From Chryseobacterium sp. MA9 (GTDB taxonomy: Bacteria > Bacteroidota > Bacteroidia > Flavobacteriales > Weeksellaceae): a stretch of 64,000 nt of DNA. The notes under the pieces were generated by a model that did not search any database, was not told where the DNA came from, and saw only the letters and a program-made list of their open reading frames with translations. Made by a program: the position numbers and the translations under genes. Positions 1 to 8,736 of this stretch are shown one piece after another. Numbering within the stretch: position 1 is the first letter of the stretch; every line of letters begins with the position of its first letter. The stretch covers positions 3,348,001-3,412,000 of the forward strand of contig NZ_CP075170.1 of assembly GCF_024399315.1 (NCBI RefSeq). Reading direction: 5' to 3'.

Positions 1-1
1 G

Positions 2-427
2 TTCCCTGAAGGAAAAAATGACTTCGCTCCCCATGAAAAAAGCATGAAAATGATGCCTCTTGCCACCCATCTTGTAGAAGTTTTTGAATGGCCGAACACC
101 ATTTTGAAAACTTCTGAACTGGATTTTGCCAAAGGAGATTACAAACCTACCATTCTTTCTACAAGAGATGATCTCATGAAAAAACTGGAAGACGATTACC
201 AATCAGCAAAAACAGCATTAGAAAACAGTTCGGAAGAGGATCTGAGCCCAAGCTGGACCATTAAAAATGACGGCCATGAACTGGCAAGCTGGAGTAAATA
301 CGGAGCCATCCGACATGCATTAAACCAGATTACGCATCACAGAGCACAACTGGGTGTGTATTACAGACTGAACAACATTCCTTTGCCGGGAAGCTATGGG
401 CCTTCAGCTGACCAGCAAAGTTTTTAG
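2..427 (+). CDS. DinB family protein, C-terminal part (5' end outside window)
   Basis: The reading frame is open from the first bases of the window and continues upstream of the internal Met at 44, so the true start lies outside. The visible part has the C-terminal layout of DinB/YfiT four-helix-bundle proteins: a helix with HALNQITHHRAQLG, whose histidine belongs to the usual metal triad, and the tail NNIPLPGSYGPSADQ common in Bacteroidota members. Family members are small cytoplasmic proteins, some acting as metal-dependent thiol transferases; the substrate here cannot be told. The gene ends at a bidirectional terminator shared with the next, convergent gene. Confidence 0.8.
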   Translation, partial: FPEGKNDFAPHEKSMKMMPLATHLVEVFEWPNTILKTSELDFAKGDYKPTILSTRDDLMKKLEDDYQSAKTALENSSEEDLSPSWTIKNDGHELASWSKYGAIRHALNQITHHRAQLGVYYRLNNIPLPGSYGPSADQQSF

Positions 428-452
428 TTTTAATACCTAAATATATCTCAAC

Positions 453-485
453 AAAAAACCAATCCGAATGGATTGGTTTTTATTT
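453..485. terminator. Bidirectional intrinsic terminator
   Basis: A perfect 10-bp stem, AAACCAATCC (456-465) and GGATTGGTTT (470-479), closes a GAAT loop and has an A run before it and a T run after it. It can therefore end transcription of both the DinB gene and the convergent outer-membrane gene. Confidence 0.85.
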
Positions 486-3187
486 TATTTAAAGTTGAAT
501 TTTACAGTAAACATCACTTGACTAGGGCGGAGTTGAATTCTTGTGTAAGAAATATTTTGTGCATTAATATCATATGTTTCAAAAACTTTTTTGTTTGCAA
601 TATTCATCCATTTCAATTCAAAATCAATTTTCTTCTTTGCCCAACTGAACTGATAAGACAAATCGTAGAATCCATTATTATATTTCTGAGTTCCGGCACT
701 ACTGTTTACCTGATCCCAGTTAAATCCAATAGTATGATTTTCCAATGGATAAAAAAACACTCCTAAATTATGGTTAAATCCATTTCTTGAGTTTTCATTA
801 TTCAATTCAGGTGTTGCACTTGTATTGTATTGTTTTGTTTTGGAAATCGTAAAATTATAATCAACACTCATCCAGCTGAAATAGGTATTATTGAATTTAA
901 ATCCTACAGATTGAGAATTATTTTTGCTTTCGTAAGATTTGTCATTCTGATAAGCATCTGATGTTGAAGTATTGTTACTATAGCTTAATGAAGCATTTGT
1001 TTTAAATTTCGGGAAATACTTTCCTACTTCTCCACTAAATCCATTATTTTTTGTGTGATTATCCTGTTCAAGATATTTCACTGTTGTATATCCTGCTTCA
1101 TTTCTTACCGGAGAAGAAATAAGGTTTCTTTTAACATCCGATAATCTGTAATTAAGATTAAAGAACAAATTGTTCAGAGGATTTCTATATTCTATTCGTG
1201 TTCCTCCAGATTTTGTATTGTTTTGAGGAATTGGGTTGGAGGCATCCATTGCGTTAATGCCATTAGGTGAAGTCATTAAAAATCCTGAATATGCTGTATT
1301 GACTTCCCCAAAATTATTGCTGATATTTCCGGTTAATGAAGCTTTCCAGAATGAAGCAAATGAATATTGAGCAAAAATATTAGGTTCAAACGTTACTTTA
1401 TTTACTGATTTTGAGACAAGTCTTAATGGATCTTCAGCTTTAATATTGTTTGAGTTTACTGGAAGATTAGCATATATCATCCATGATTCATTTTTATAAT
1501 TTACTCCTAAGCTTCCATATGGTGTAGCTGTTGTGTATTTCAAATCATTATTATAAGCTTCATTTGGTCTTAAAAAATTGCTATTCTGAAGGTTTGAAAG
1601 GTCTGTAGTCAGGTCAGTAGTTTTAAAATTAAACCCAACTTCTGGGGTAAAAGTCCATCCTTTAGCTGAAAACCCTAAATTGGCAGAATGATTGGCTTCG
1701 AATGTTTTAAGCCTCATATTCTGTCTTACAATATCCGTAGGTGCTGTTGCTGTGAATCCTGGGATCTGTAAATAAGAAGCAGGTGAGACTTCCAATGTCT
1801 GCTTATCTGTCTGATAATTAATATAAGACTGAACATTAACCATTTTCTCTTTCCATGGAATAATAGTACTCAAAGAGTTTTGAAATGAAGTGGTTGGAGA
1901 CTCTATTGCTTCCTCTCCATGTCTGCTGTTACTGGCATCTGTTCGGTCTACAATTCCTCTGTCTGCATTCCAATACTGAGAAAAGCTTGTTGTATTTTTA
2001 AAGAATCCTTTTTTTGCGTTTTTAGTAAAAATTAATTCTCCTTTTGCTTTATTAGTATAGAAATTATTGAAAATATTCTGAGTAACTCTTGAAGCTGGCT
2101 GATTAGAGGTAGCAAAATAATCTGTTTGGCTATAAGATTCTCTATCTACAGCATTATTGGTATAGTTGGCATTAGCTTTAAGCTCCCATTCCTTTTTCTT
2201 ATCAATATTGGTAAGATAGTTGGCAGATAAGTAATGAACATTATTCATCAGATATCTTTTCACCGGAAGATTAGGCGTGCTTGCGTTTTCTACATTTAGC
2301 CAGTCATTTTGAGAAGCATTGATTCTTTTCCCTTCGAACCTGTTACCGAAAGCAAGAATATTCCCCTCATTTTCCACCTGCTCACCCATATTATTGGTTT
2401 TATAGTTGACTACCCATTGGCTTTTCTGTCCGAAAAACATTGGAGTCAGTTTTACATTCCAAAGCCATGGATCTCCGAAGCCTGTTCCTACTTCTCCTCT
2501 ACCTGTCATGGTAACAGAGTTTTTCAGTTTGATATTAATCGCTGCCTGATCAGAGGGCACTTTGTCCTGAAGTATTTTTACCGGCTGGTGATTTTCAAGA
2601 ACTTCTACTTTCTGTACAGCGTCTTTTGGAAGGGAGTTGTTAATCGTTCCATAACCTCCTTCCATCAGGTCTTTCCCGTTGACATAGAATTTATTGATGG
2701 CATTTCCCTGATAAAGGATTGTTCCGTCATTATTGACTTCAATCCCCGGAATCTTTTTCATTACATCTGCCAGGGTTCTGTCGTTTTTGCTGTTGAAAGC
2801 TTTAAGATCATAAGAAATGGTATCGCCCCTGGCTGTAATCATTTTTGTTTTTAGCTGTACTTCCTTAATTTCTGTAGCTTCAGATTGCATTTTGAAACTC
2901 AGGGTTTGATCAGAGTTACTGATTTGCTTTGTAAGGGGTTTTTGGTTAAATGCTTTCACTTTAAGATCCACATTGGGCTCAGCAGAAGTAAAAGTTACTT
3001 TATATTCTCCTTTAGAATTGGTAATTCCATATGCCAGAATAGCGTCTTTACCTGGTTCTTCTATGGTAACACTGGCGCTTGGTATTGCTACCCCGTCATC
3101 ATCAGTAATCTTTCCCGAAACGGTCTTCTGTGCAAAAGTAAGCACAGTAAAGAAAAGCATCAGAAATAAAGTAATATTTTTTTTCAT
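485..3187 (-). CDS. Outer-membrane beta-barrel protein with carboxypeptidase-regulatory-like domain (TonB-dependent receptor family)
   Basis: The 900-residue protein starts with a signal peptide (MKKNITLFLMLFFTVLTFAQ). A carboxypeptidase-regulatory-like beta-sandwich follows (about residues 20-105, with SGKITDDDG). Then comes a plug-like region (about 135-215, LADVMKKIPGIEVNNDG and FYVNGKDL). The rest is a long barrel rich in alternating aromatic strands, ending in a phenylalanine-rich last strand (FTVKFNFK). This architecture is typical of the Bacteroidota outer-membrane beta-barrel family related to SusC and TonB receptors. No SusD partner is adjacent, so the substrate is unknown. It is preceded by a good promoter and about 90 bases of leader. 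Confidence 0.85.
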   Translation of the reverse strand: MKKNITLFLMLFFTVLTFAQKTVSGKITDDDGVAIPSASVTIEEPGKDAILAYGITNSKGEYKVTFTSAEPNVDLKVKAFNQKPLTKQISNSDQTLSFKMQSEATEIKEVQLKTKMITARGDTISYDLKAFNSKNDRTLADVMKKIPGIEVNNDGTILYQGNAINKFYVNGKDLMEGGYGTINNSLPKDAVQKVEVLENHQPVKILQDKVPSDQAAINIKLKNSVTMTGRGEVGTGFGDPWLWNVKLTPMFFGQKSQWVVNYKTNNMGEQVENEGNILAFGNRFEGKRINASQNDWLNVENASTPNLPVKRYLMNNVHYLSANYLTNIDKKKEWELKANANYTNNAVDRESYSQTDYFATSNQPASRVTQNIFNNFYTNKAKGELIFTKNAKKGFFKNTTSFSQYWNADRGIVDRTDASNSRHGEEAIESPTTSFQNSLSTIIPWKEKMVNVQSYINYQTDKQTLEVSPASYLQIPGFTATAPTDIVRQNMRLKTFEANHSANLGFSAKGWTFTPEVGFNFKTTDLTTDLSNLQNSNFLRPNEAYNNDLKYTTATPYGSLGVNYKNESWMIYANLPVNSNNIKAEDPLRLVSKSVNKVTFEPNIFAQYSFASFWKASLTGNISNNFGEVNTAYSGFLMTSPNGINAMDASNPIPQNNTKSGGTRIEYRNPLNNLFFNLNYRLSDVKRNLISSPVRNEAGYTTVKYLEQDNHTKNNGFSGEVGKYFPKFKTNASLSYSNNTSTSDAYQNDKSYESKNNSQSVGFKFNNTYFSWMSVDYNFTISKTKQYNTSATPELNNENSRNGFNHNLGVFFYPLENHTIGFNWDQVNSSAGTQKYNNGFYDLSYQFSWAKKKIDFELKWMNIANKKVFETYDINAQNISYTRIQLRPSQVMFTVKFNFK

Positions 3188-3283
3188 ACCTATTATTTGC
3201 TCAATTAGTTAATCATTGTAGTTTTTTGTTACACTTTTTATAAAGATAGCTTTTATGAGTAAAAGTTAAATTCTTTATCACTA

Positions 3284-3313
3284 CAAACATAGTTATAATT
3301 TTGTTTTTTACAA
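3284..3313 (-). promoter_or_regulatory. Bacteroidota-type promoter for the outer-membrane protein gene
   Basis: Read on the minus strand there is a -7 box TATGTTTG (3284-3291, matching TAnnTTTG) and a -33 TTG (3311-3313) with a 19-bp spacer. This fits the known sigma-A promoter of Bacteroidota. It predicts transcription starting near 3278 and a leader of about 90 nt. Confidence 0.6.
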
Positions 3314-3724
3314 GTCTTAAAAAACTAATTGTAATTTCTTTCAAAAAATTAACTATAATTAACAAAGTAAATTCTATTTTTTTATGTTTTAACAGCACCC
3401 TTAATAGATAAATTATATCAAAGCTTTATTTTTATTTCCTCACAATATCTGTTTTAAAATTTACAATTTTACAATTTGTTAAAAAAAACAATCCATTAAA
3501 TAAATATTTCATATTAATCAATAATAAAATCCTATTCAAGCGTTGGTTAATTTTTAGATCATTGATGTAATATAAAGTCATTTTGATTCTTTTTTTACAA
3601 CAAAAACAGAGATTTAATCAATTAATAAAAAAAATAATATTTTTAACTGTTCCAAATAGTAAAATCTGATTTGAATCATAGATTAAAAAAAAATTAAAGA
3701 GGAGGATCGTTAACATTTATTTAA
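3314..3724. other. Gene-free AT-rich intergenic stretch
   Basis: This divergent intergenic region holds no convincing gene. Reading frames in it are short and low in complexity. It contains long A and T runs and the promoters of the genes on each side. I see no RNA gene or strong hairpin. Confidence 0.6.
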
Positions 3725-3732
3725 TAATTTTG
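3725..3732 (+). promoter_or_regulatory. -7 box for the cupin-like gene
   Basis: TAATTTTG matches TAnnTTTG and lies 18 bp before the ATG at 3751. It overlaps the possible TTG start at 3730, which is one reason to prefer the ATG. A clear -33 element was not found. Confidence 0.4.
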
Positions 3733-3750
3733 TCATATAAATTTACTAAA

Positions 3751-4632
3751 ATGGGAATTATTTTAAAGCCTATAGATATTGTAGATGACATTTCCAAAGA
3801 GGAATTTCACGAAAAATATCTGAAGCCAAGAAGGCCCGTTGTCATCAAAAATATGGCAAAAAAGTGGCCTGCTTACCAAAAATGGACGATGGAATACATG
3901 AAGGAGGTTGTAGGAGATGTAGAGGTTCCTTTATATGACAGCTCAAAAGCAGATCCTTCAGCTCCCATCAATGCTTCTGCTGCAAAAATGAAATTTGGAG
4001 ATTATATAGATCTCATTCAGCGCGAGCCAACCGATCTCAGAATATTCCTTTTTGACCCTATAAAATACGCCCCGAATCTTTTGGAAGATTATATTTCGCC
4101 CAAAGAACTGATGGGAGGGTTTCTTGATAAATATCCTAATATGTTCTTCGGCGGAAAAGGATCTGAAACATTCCTTCATTTTGATATTGATATGGCGCAT
4201 ATTTTCCATACTCACTTCAACGGAAGAAAACATATTCTTCTTTTCGATTACAAATGGAGAGAAAGACTTTATCAGATACCCTATGCAACCTATGCACTGG
4301 AAGACTATGATATCGAAAATCCAGACCTTACAAAGTTCCCTGCATTGGATGGCGTAGAAGGAATTGAATGTTTCCTGGAACATGGAGATACTTTATTCAT
4401 GCCTACAGGATGGTGGCACTGGATGAAATACCTGGATGGAAGTTTCTCTATTTCATTAAGAGCATGGGACAAATCATGGGCTGTAAAAGCACATTCTCTA
4501 TGGAATCTTACTGTACAGCGTAAATTTGACGATGTCATGAAGTCTCAGTTTAAAAGTAAATACATGGACTGGAAAGAAAAGCTTGCTATTGAAAGGGCAG
4601 AAATCGCTTTAAAAAGAGGCTTACCTAGATAA
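3751..4632 (+). CDS. Cupin-like / JmjC-fold protein
   Basis: A 293-residue cytoplasmic protein of the cupin_8 (JmjC-like) class. An HFDIDMAH segment supplies an HxD iron-binding pair, and the later GDTLFMPTGWWHWM strand supplies the distal histidine. This matches Fe(II)/2-oxoglutarate hydroxylases related to FIH and JMJD enzymes; the substrate is not known. The frame also opens at a TTG (3730), but that codon lies inside the predicted -7 box, so the ATG at 3751 is preferred. The gene stands alone between a promoter and a strong bidirectional terminator. Confidence 0.8.
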   Translation: MGIILKPIDIVDDISKEEFHEKYLKPRRPVVIKNMAKKWPAYQKWTMEYMKEVVGDVEVPLYDSSKADPSAPINASAAKMKFGDYIDLIQREPTDLRIFLFDPIKYAPNLLEDYISPKELMGGFLDKYPNMFFGGKGSETFLHFDIDMAHIFHTHFNGRKHILLFDYKWRERLYQIPYATYALEDYDIENPDLTKFPALDGVEGIECFLEHGDTLFMPTGWWHWMKYLDGSFSISLRAWDKSWAVKAHSLWNLTVQRKFDDVMKSQFKSKYMDWKEKLAIERAEIALKRGLPR

Positions 4633-4634
4633 AC

Positions 4635-4665
4635 AAAAAGACGTTTCAAATGAAACGTCTTTTTT
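4635..4665. terminator. Bidirectional intrinsic terminator
   Basis: A perfect stem of AAAAAGACGTTTCA (4635-4648) with TGAAACGTCTTTTT (4651-4664) and a very small loop, with A and T runs on the outer sides. It serves the cupin-like gene and the convergent T9SS cargo gene. Confidence 0.85.
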
Positions 4666-4684
4666 AATGCTATTATAAAAAATA

Positions 4685-5473
4685 CTATTTCTTAATCATT
4701 TTATAGCCTTTTTCAGTCTCTTTATCTTTGACCTTCACTATATAATTTCCTGATGCCAGATCACTTACATTTACACTTCCGTTTTCTGCGTTCATTGTTT
4801 CTTTTTTCACCAGTTTTCCGTTAAGATCATAAATATTGATTTCAGATATCTTCGTTTTATTTTTGATGTATAAGATATCTTTTGCCGGATTTGGATAGAT
4901 GGATGCACGGCTGTTATCTGCTTTTGCATCAGAAACCGATAGACTGTTTGCTGAAATCTGGAAATCATCTATCCCAATAAACCAGATATCTTCTGTAGTA
5001 GAATAGAAAGCAATATAAATTGTTTGTCCTACATAAGGCGTCAGGTCGTAAGTATACTGATTCCATGAAGTAGGAGGTTTTACTGCAGCAGCGAGCGTAT
5101 TGGTAAGACCTGCGATGGTGGGAGTTGTTGTTGATACTTTTATATCCACCGTCTCAGCAAGCCCGGTCCCTCTGTTTCTTGCCCAGAAAGTAAGCTTATC
5201 TGATACTCCTGCAGTGACCACTATAGCAGGGCTGATCACATAATCATCATGGGCAGTACTGCCATATTCCAATCCCAGGAAATGGGTTCCTGAATGAGGA
5301 GCATTGAATGAAGAGTCATAAGAACTAAAGGTTTCCCAGGTTCCGGGATCTCCTCCATTAATGATCGTCCAATCGGCAGGCATTGTTGCTGAATCAAAAC
5401 TTTGAGAATATTGTGCTAATAGACCTATCGGTATAAAGCACAGCAATGTTACGAATTGATAAATTTGTTTCAT
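4685..5473 (-). CDS. Secreted protein with choice-of-anchor J-like domain and T9SS type A sorting domain
   Basis: Translation is best started at MKQIYQFVTLLCF (5473), which gives a normal signal peptide; a longer frame starting at 5515 adds 14 residues before it. The middle (about 20-180) resembles cleaved-adhesin/choice-of-anchor J domains (FDSATMPADWTIINGGDPGTW, DDYVISPAI, FIGIDDFQIS). The C-terminal 75 residues are a Por secretion tail: IYPNPAKDILYI, NIYDLNGKLV and a final GYKMIKK. The protein should cross the inner membrane by Sec and the outer membrane by the type IX system. It has no catalytic motif, so adhesion or carbohydrate binding is a guess. Confidence 0.85.
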   Translation of the reverse strand: MKQIYQFVTLLCFIPIGLLAQYSQSFDSATMPADWTIINGGDPGTWETFSSYDSSFNAPHSGTHFLGLEYGSTAHDDYVISPAIVVTAGVSDKLTFWARNRGTGLAETVDIKVSTTTPTIAGLTNTLAAAVKPPTSWNQYTYDLTPYVGQTIYIAFYSTTEDIWFIGIDDFQISANSLSVSDAKADNSRASIYPNPAKDILYIKNKTKISEINIYDLNGKLVKKETMNAENGSVNVSDLASGNYIVKVKDKETEKGYKMIKK

Positions 5474-5573
5474 GGTGTTTGTTTTTGATGCTAATTTAAT
5501 AAAAAACAAATACATTGATTAACAAATTGTTATGAAAAAAAACAAAAATTATCAGACTTTTTATGAAAAAAAT

Positions 5574-7298
5574 CTACAACACCCTATAAACAGGATATTG
5601 TCTGAAAGTCTTTTCTTCAAAATAAGGGGAATGCCTGTAAATCCAATCCAATTGTGCATCTCCGTCTTCAGACAGTTTTTTATCGGATGCTTTCGCTGCT
5701 TCAAAGGTTTCTTTCAGTTTTTTATCTTTTTTCAGCAGTTCAGCAGCAGTATCTTCAAAAATATAGGCGGAATAATATTCTTTCTGAGCTAAAATTCCAT
5801 CGAAGAAATTCCAGTTAAAAAATGAGTCTAATGCCTCAGGTTCAAGTGTTTCTATGACATATTTTACACCAGGCTGATTGGTAGAAATCAAATAATCTCC
5901 AGCGGGAAACATCATATTCTTACGGGAAGTGTCTACAGTAGTTTCAAAATGCAGGTAATGACCTTCATAGGGGTTTTTAACGGTTTTGAAGTCTTTGATT
6001 CTATAAGATTCAACGGCCAAAGTACTGTCTTTCTGAATCGGTTTCATCTGGATGTTATTTCTTCTGAACTCTTCGATTACACGATACTGTGACTGGGGAA
6101 TCACATAATATTGAGGAATCGTAATATATCCTGTTGGGACAGCGGTAGTAAAGAGCTTTATATTTTTTGTAAAAGGTTTGTTTCTGTCATAATACAACCT
6201 TGGCTTTCCGGAAACTTCACTGGGTTTGTATTTTCCTTCATATCCTTTAAAATCCATTGAGGAGAACTTCGTAGAGTCTATTTTCCAACGGATGCCGTAT
6301 TGTTTTCCAGCCTGATATTGTTTTAAGTTTTCAATACGAAGCTGTTTTATGGTATGATAATCTTTGTCTAAATTCTGCAGATTAACCAGCATGTATTTGT
6401 AAGTAGCATCTACCCTTTTGTCATAAGGTTTCAGCATATGGGTTTCCGGAACCGTTCCTAAAGAATTGAAGAGGGAAGCATATCCTGTGGAATATCTCGG
6501 AGAATCTTCAAATGAAGCAAATCCTACTTCGGGAACATCTCCGTGGATGTTCACATAAGGTGTACTTTCATAGCCCAGTTTCTTCATGTCTTCAAGGTTT
6601 TTAGCCTGATAATCATTATAGAAATAAGCTCCCAGTATGTTTCCAAGACGTTCTTTAAAGGTAGAAATATAGGTGAATGTATATTGATAATCAGCACCAT
6701 TGCTGACATGGTTATCAATAAAAACATCCGGTTTTAGCCATTGATAGATTTCCTGAAAGCTTCTTGCATTTTTAGAATCTGCCTTAATAAAGTCTCTGTT
6801 CAGGTCATAATTCCTTGCATTTCCTCTGAAACCATATTGTTCCGGCCCATTCTGGTTGGCCCTGGAATGGGAACCTCTGTTCAGCATTCCACTGACATTA
6901 TATGCAGAAATAGCAGCAATGATAAAATTCTGTGGAGTTTTGATCTTTTGGGTGGCAAGATCTCTCATCAGCATCATAGTTGCATCTATTCCGTCCGGTT
7001 CTCCCGGGTGAATACCGTTGTTGACAAAGAGAATGGCTTTATCTTTTCTTAATTTTTCAAGGTCTTTTTCAGCAAAAGGATTATAGACCACCACATAAAT
7101 AGGTTTTCCATTATCATCTTCTCCCTTTTTAAGGTACTGAATGGTATTAAAATTCTTAGCCAGGTTTTGGTAATAGCTATTCATTTCATCATAGGTAACG
7201 GTCTGGTTGCCATTTCCTTTTTCAAAAGGTGTCTGAAATGATTTTTGAGCAAAAAATAAGGCAGAACTCAGGGTGAATAAAAGATATTTCAGTTTCAT
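5574..7298 (-). CDS. M14 family metallocarboxypeptidase, exported
   Basis: The start at MKLKYLLFTLSSALFFAQ (7298) gives a clean signal peptide; an upstream ATG adds only MTS. The zinc site is visible: HPGEPDG (near residue 100) provides His and Glu of the HxxE motif. The third ligand lies in VFIDNHVSNG (near 195), and PETHM in the 290s supplies the likely catalytic Glu. The 574-residue length indicates an additional C-terminal region after the peptidase domain. M14 enzymes remove C-terminal residues from peptides or trim cell-wall peptides; the product should be periplasmic or secreted. No operon partner is evident. Confidence 0.85.
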   Translation of the reverse strand: MKLKYLLFTLSSALFFAQKSFQTPFEKGNGNQTVTYDEMNSYYQNLAKNFNTIQYLKKGEDDNGKPIYVVVYNPFAEKDLEKLRKDKAILFVNNGIHPGEPDGIDATMMLMRDLATQKIKTPQNFIIAAISAYNVSGMLNRGSHSRANQNGPEQYGFRGNARNYDLNRDFIKADSKNARSFQEIYQWLKPDVFIDNHVSNGADYQYTFTYISTFKERLGNILGAYFYNDYQAKNLEDMKKLGYESTPYVNIHGDVPEVGFASFEDSPRYSTGYASLFNSLGTVPETHMLKPYDKRVDATYKYMLVNLQNLDKDYHTIKQLRIENLKQYQAGKQYGIRWKIDSTKFSSMDFKGYEGKYKPSEVSGKPRLYYDRNKPFTKNIKLFTTAVPTGYITIPQYYVIPQSQYRVIEEFRRNNIQMKPIQKDSTLAVESYRIKDFKTVKNPYEGHYLHFETTVDTSRKNMMFPAGDYLISTNQPGVKYVIETLEPEALDSFFNWNFFDGILAQKEYYSAYIFEDTAAELLKKDKKLKETFEAAKASDKKLSEDGDAQLDWIYRHSPYFEEKTFRQYPVYRVL

Positions 7299-7383
7299 TG
7301 AAGTCATATTTTCAGACTTTAAAATTAATCATCTTTTATGAATGGAAGAATAGAGGAAGCGGTGAAATTGTTTTTTAAAATAG

Positions 7384-7415
7384 AAACCTCACAGGCTTTA
7401 AAATCCGTGAGGTTT
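7384..7415 (-). terminator. Terminator closing the NAD/ADP-ribose gene cluster
   Basis: AAACCTCAC (7384-7392) pairs with GTGAGGTTT (7407-7415). On the minus strand the hairpin is followed by a T-rich tail, 38 bp after the stop of the phosphatase gene. It marks the distal end of the twelve-gene run. Confidence 0.65.
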
Positions 7416-7452
7416 ATGTTGCTGATCAATAATCTTATTTGAATATACTTCA

Positions 7453-8181
7453 TCAGTTTCTTCCTTTTTCGTCCGGATAGAGAGAAGGAAGCGGATCGCT
7501 TTGCCAGAATTCTTTGGAATTGATGTCCATCATTGATAAAGCTCCGGTGTAAGCTGCTCCGGTGTCCATATTCCAGACATTAGCTTTGTTGGCCGGCGTT
7601 GTAATTCCAATATCAAGAGTGGGAGTATGTCCGATAAATATTTCTTTGTATAAAAGCAGTCTTTTGGGATACAACTCTGAATTCTTTTCCAGTTTTTTAT
7701 CCATTGCTACAGCCGTTTCCCAAAGGGTTCTGTCCCATCGGTAATTACTGGAATAAACTTCTTTTTCCGGGCCGTGCATGGAAGCATATCCCGCATGAAT
7801 AAACAGGCGGTTCTGGTCGTCAATGTGATAATTCTTCATTCTTTGAAAGAATTCCAGATGAATATCCCGCTCTTCTGGGAGATAATCCGCATAGCTTTCC
7901 ACGGTACTTTTTCCGCCATTGAAAAGCCATATATCAGGATTTTGGCCCAATGCCAGCCAATCTTCACACCATGCATCATGATTTCCTTTGATGAAAATGC
8001 ATTCCTGTTTTTCGGAAAGTTCAATTAAAAACTGTATAATTTGGAAGGATTCGCTCCATCCGTCTACATAATCTCCGAGAAAAATCAGTTGATCACTTTG
8101 CGTGACTTCAGCCCGTTCAAGAACCTGCTGTAACGCTTTAAACCCTCCGTGAATATCACCTACTACTAATGTTCTGCTCAT
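7453..8181 (-). CDS. PPP-family metallophosphoesterase
   Basis: A 242-residue cytoplasmic phosphatase with the PPP-family metal motifs in order: GDIHGG (about residue 8), GDYVDGW (about 36), GNHDAW (about 65) and GHTP nearer the end. Relatives include bacterial serine/threonine phosphatases and PrpE/ApaH-type diadenosine tetraphosphatases. The start at MSRTLVVGDIHGG is chosen because the longer frame overlaps kptA and adds no motif. It lies 2 bp after kptA as the last gene of the NAD/ADP-ribose cluster. A role on ADP-ribose phosphates or nucleotide polyphosphates is inferred from position, not shown. Confidence 0.85.
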   Translation of the reverse strand: MSRTLVVGDIHGGFKALQQVLERAEVTQSDQLIFLGDYVDGWSESFQIIQFLIELSEKQECIFIKGNHDAWCEDWLALGQNPDIWLFNGGKSTVESYADYLPEERDIHLEFFQRMKNYHIDDQNRLFIHAGYASMHGPEKEVYSSNYRWDRTLWETAVAMDKKLEKNSELYPKRLLLYKEIFIGHTPTLDIGITTPANKANVWNMDTGAAYTGALSMMDINSKEFWQSDPLPSLYPDEKGRN

Positions 8182-8183
8182 TT

Positions 8184-8726
8184 TTATTTTGAAATATATT
8201 TTGCATCTACAAAATCTGTGAGCCAAACCCCATTTGCAGACTGATAGAAAGATAGTCCATCTTTATGCATCGTTCCGGTTCTGATGGTAAGAATCACAGG
8301 TTTGCCATGTCTCATCCCGACCTTTGCAGCCGTCTCTTTATCAGCACTTAAGTGTACATGCTGGCGTGTTCTCTTTTCAATTCCTTTTTCTAAAATGGAA
8401 GAAATATTGGCTTCAGCTGTTCCGTGGTACAGGAATTCAGGAGGCTGTAATGCTTCCAGAGCAAGATCTATATCAATAGAATGACCTTGACTGGCCCTGA
8501 TCATGGTTTTATCTTCGTTAAAAGCAAAACGCTTTTTATTATTGGTTTCTACTACCTCATTCAATTCTTCGGGAGTAAAATATATTCTCTTTTTAGCTGA
8601 CTTCCCTCTCAGTTCTTCTACTTCTGCCCAGCCGTTTTCATCCAGTTTAAGTCCTATGCTTTCCGGCTGATGGCGCAAGATCAGGCTTAAAAACTTACTT
8701 ATTTTTTTCTTTTCTATTTCGTTCAT
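8184..8726 (-). CDS. kptA: RNA 2'-phosphotransferase (Tpt1/KptA family)
   Basis: Full-length at 180 residues. The N-terminal winged-helix motif FLSLILRHQPE is followed by LDENGWAEVEEL, and the C-terminal ADP-ribosyltransferase fold carries FLYHGTAEANISSILEKGI and RQHVHLSADKETAAKVGMRHG. Tpt1/KptA moves an internal RNA 2'-phosphate to NAD+, releasing nicotinamide and ADP-ribose 1''-2''-cyclic phosphate. Most bacteria have no tRNA splicing that makes such phosphates, so the bacterial role is unclear. Its place between an ADP-ribosylglycohydrolase and a phosphatase, with a macrodomain upstream, suggests a pathway that consumes its product. Confidence 0.92.
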   Translation of the reverse strand: MNEIEKKKISKFLSLILRHQPESIGLKLDENGWAEVEELRGKSAKKRIYFTPEELNEVVETNNKKRFAFNEDKTMIRASQGHSIDIDLALEALQPPEFLYHGTAEANISSILEKGIEKRTRQHVHLSADKETAAKVGMRHGKPVILTIRTGTMHKDGLSFYQSANGVWLTDFVDAKYISK

Positions 8727-8736
8727 TGTTGGTGTT

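Noticed and set aside
2309-2854. 181-codon plus-strand frame opposite the TonB-type gene
   Set aside because: It is the antisense shadow of the well-supported outer-membrane protein gene and has no recognisable domain.
3213-3398. 61-codon minus-strand frame upstream of the outer-membrane protein gene
   Set aside because: It covers the predicted promoter and consists of low-complexity Lys/Ile/Phe codons expected from AT-rich non-coding DNA.
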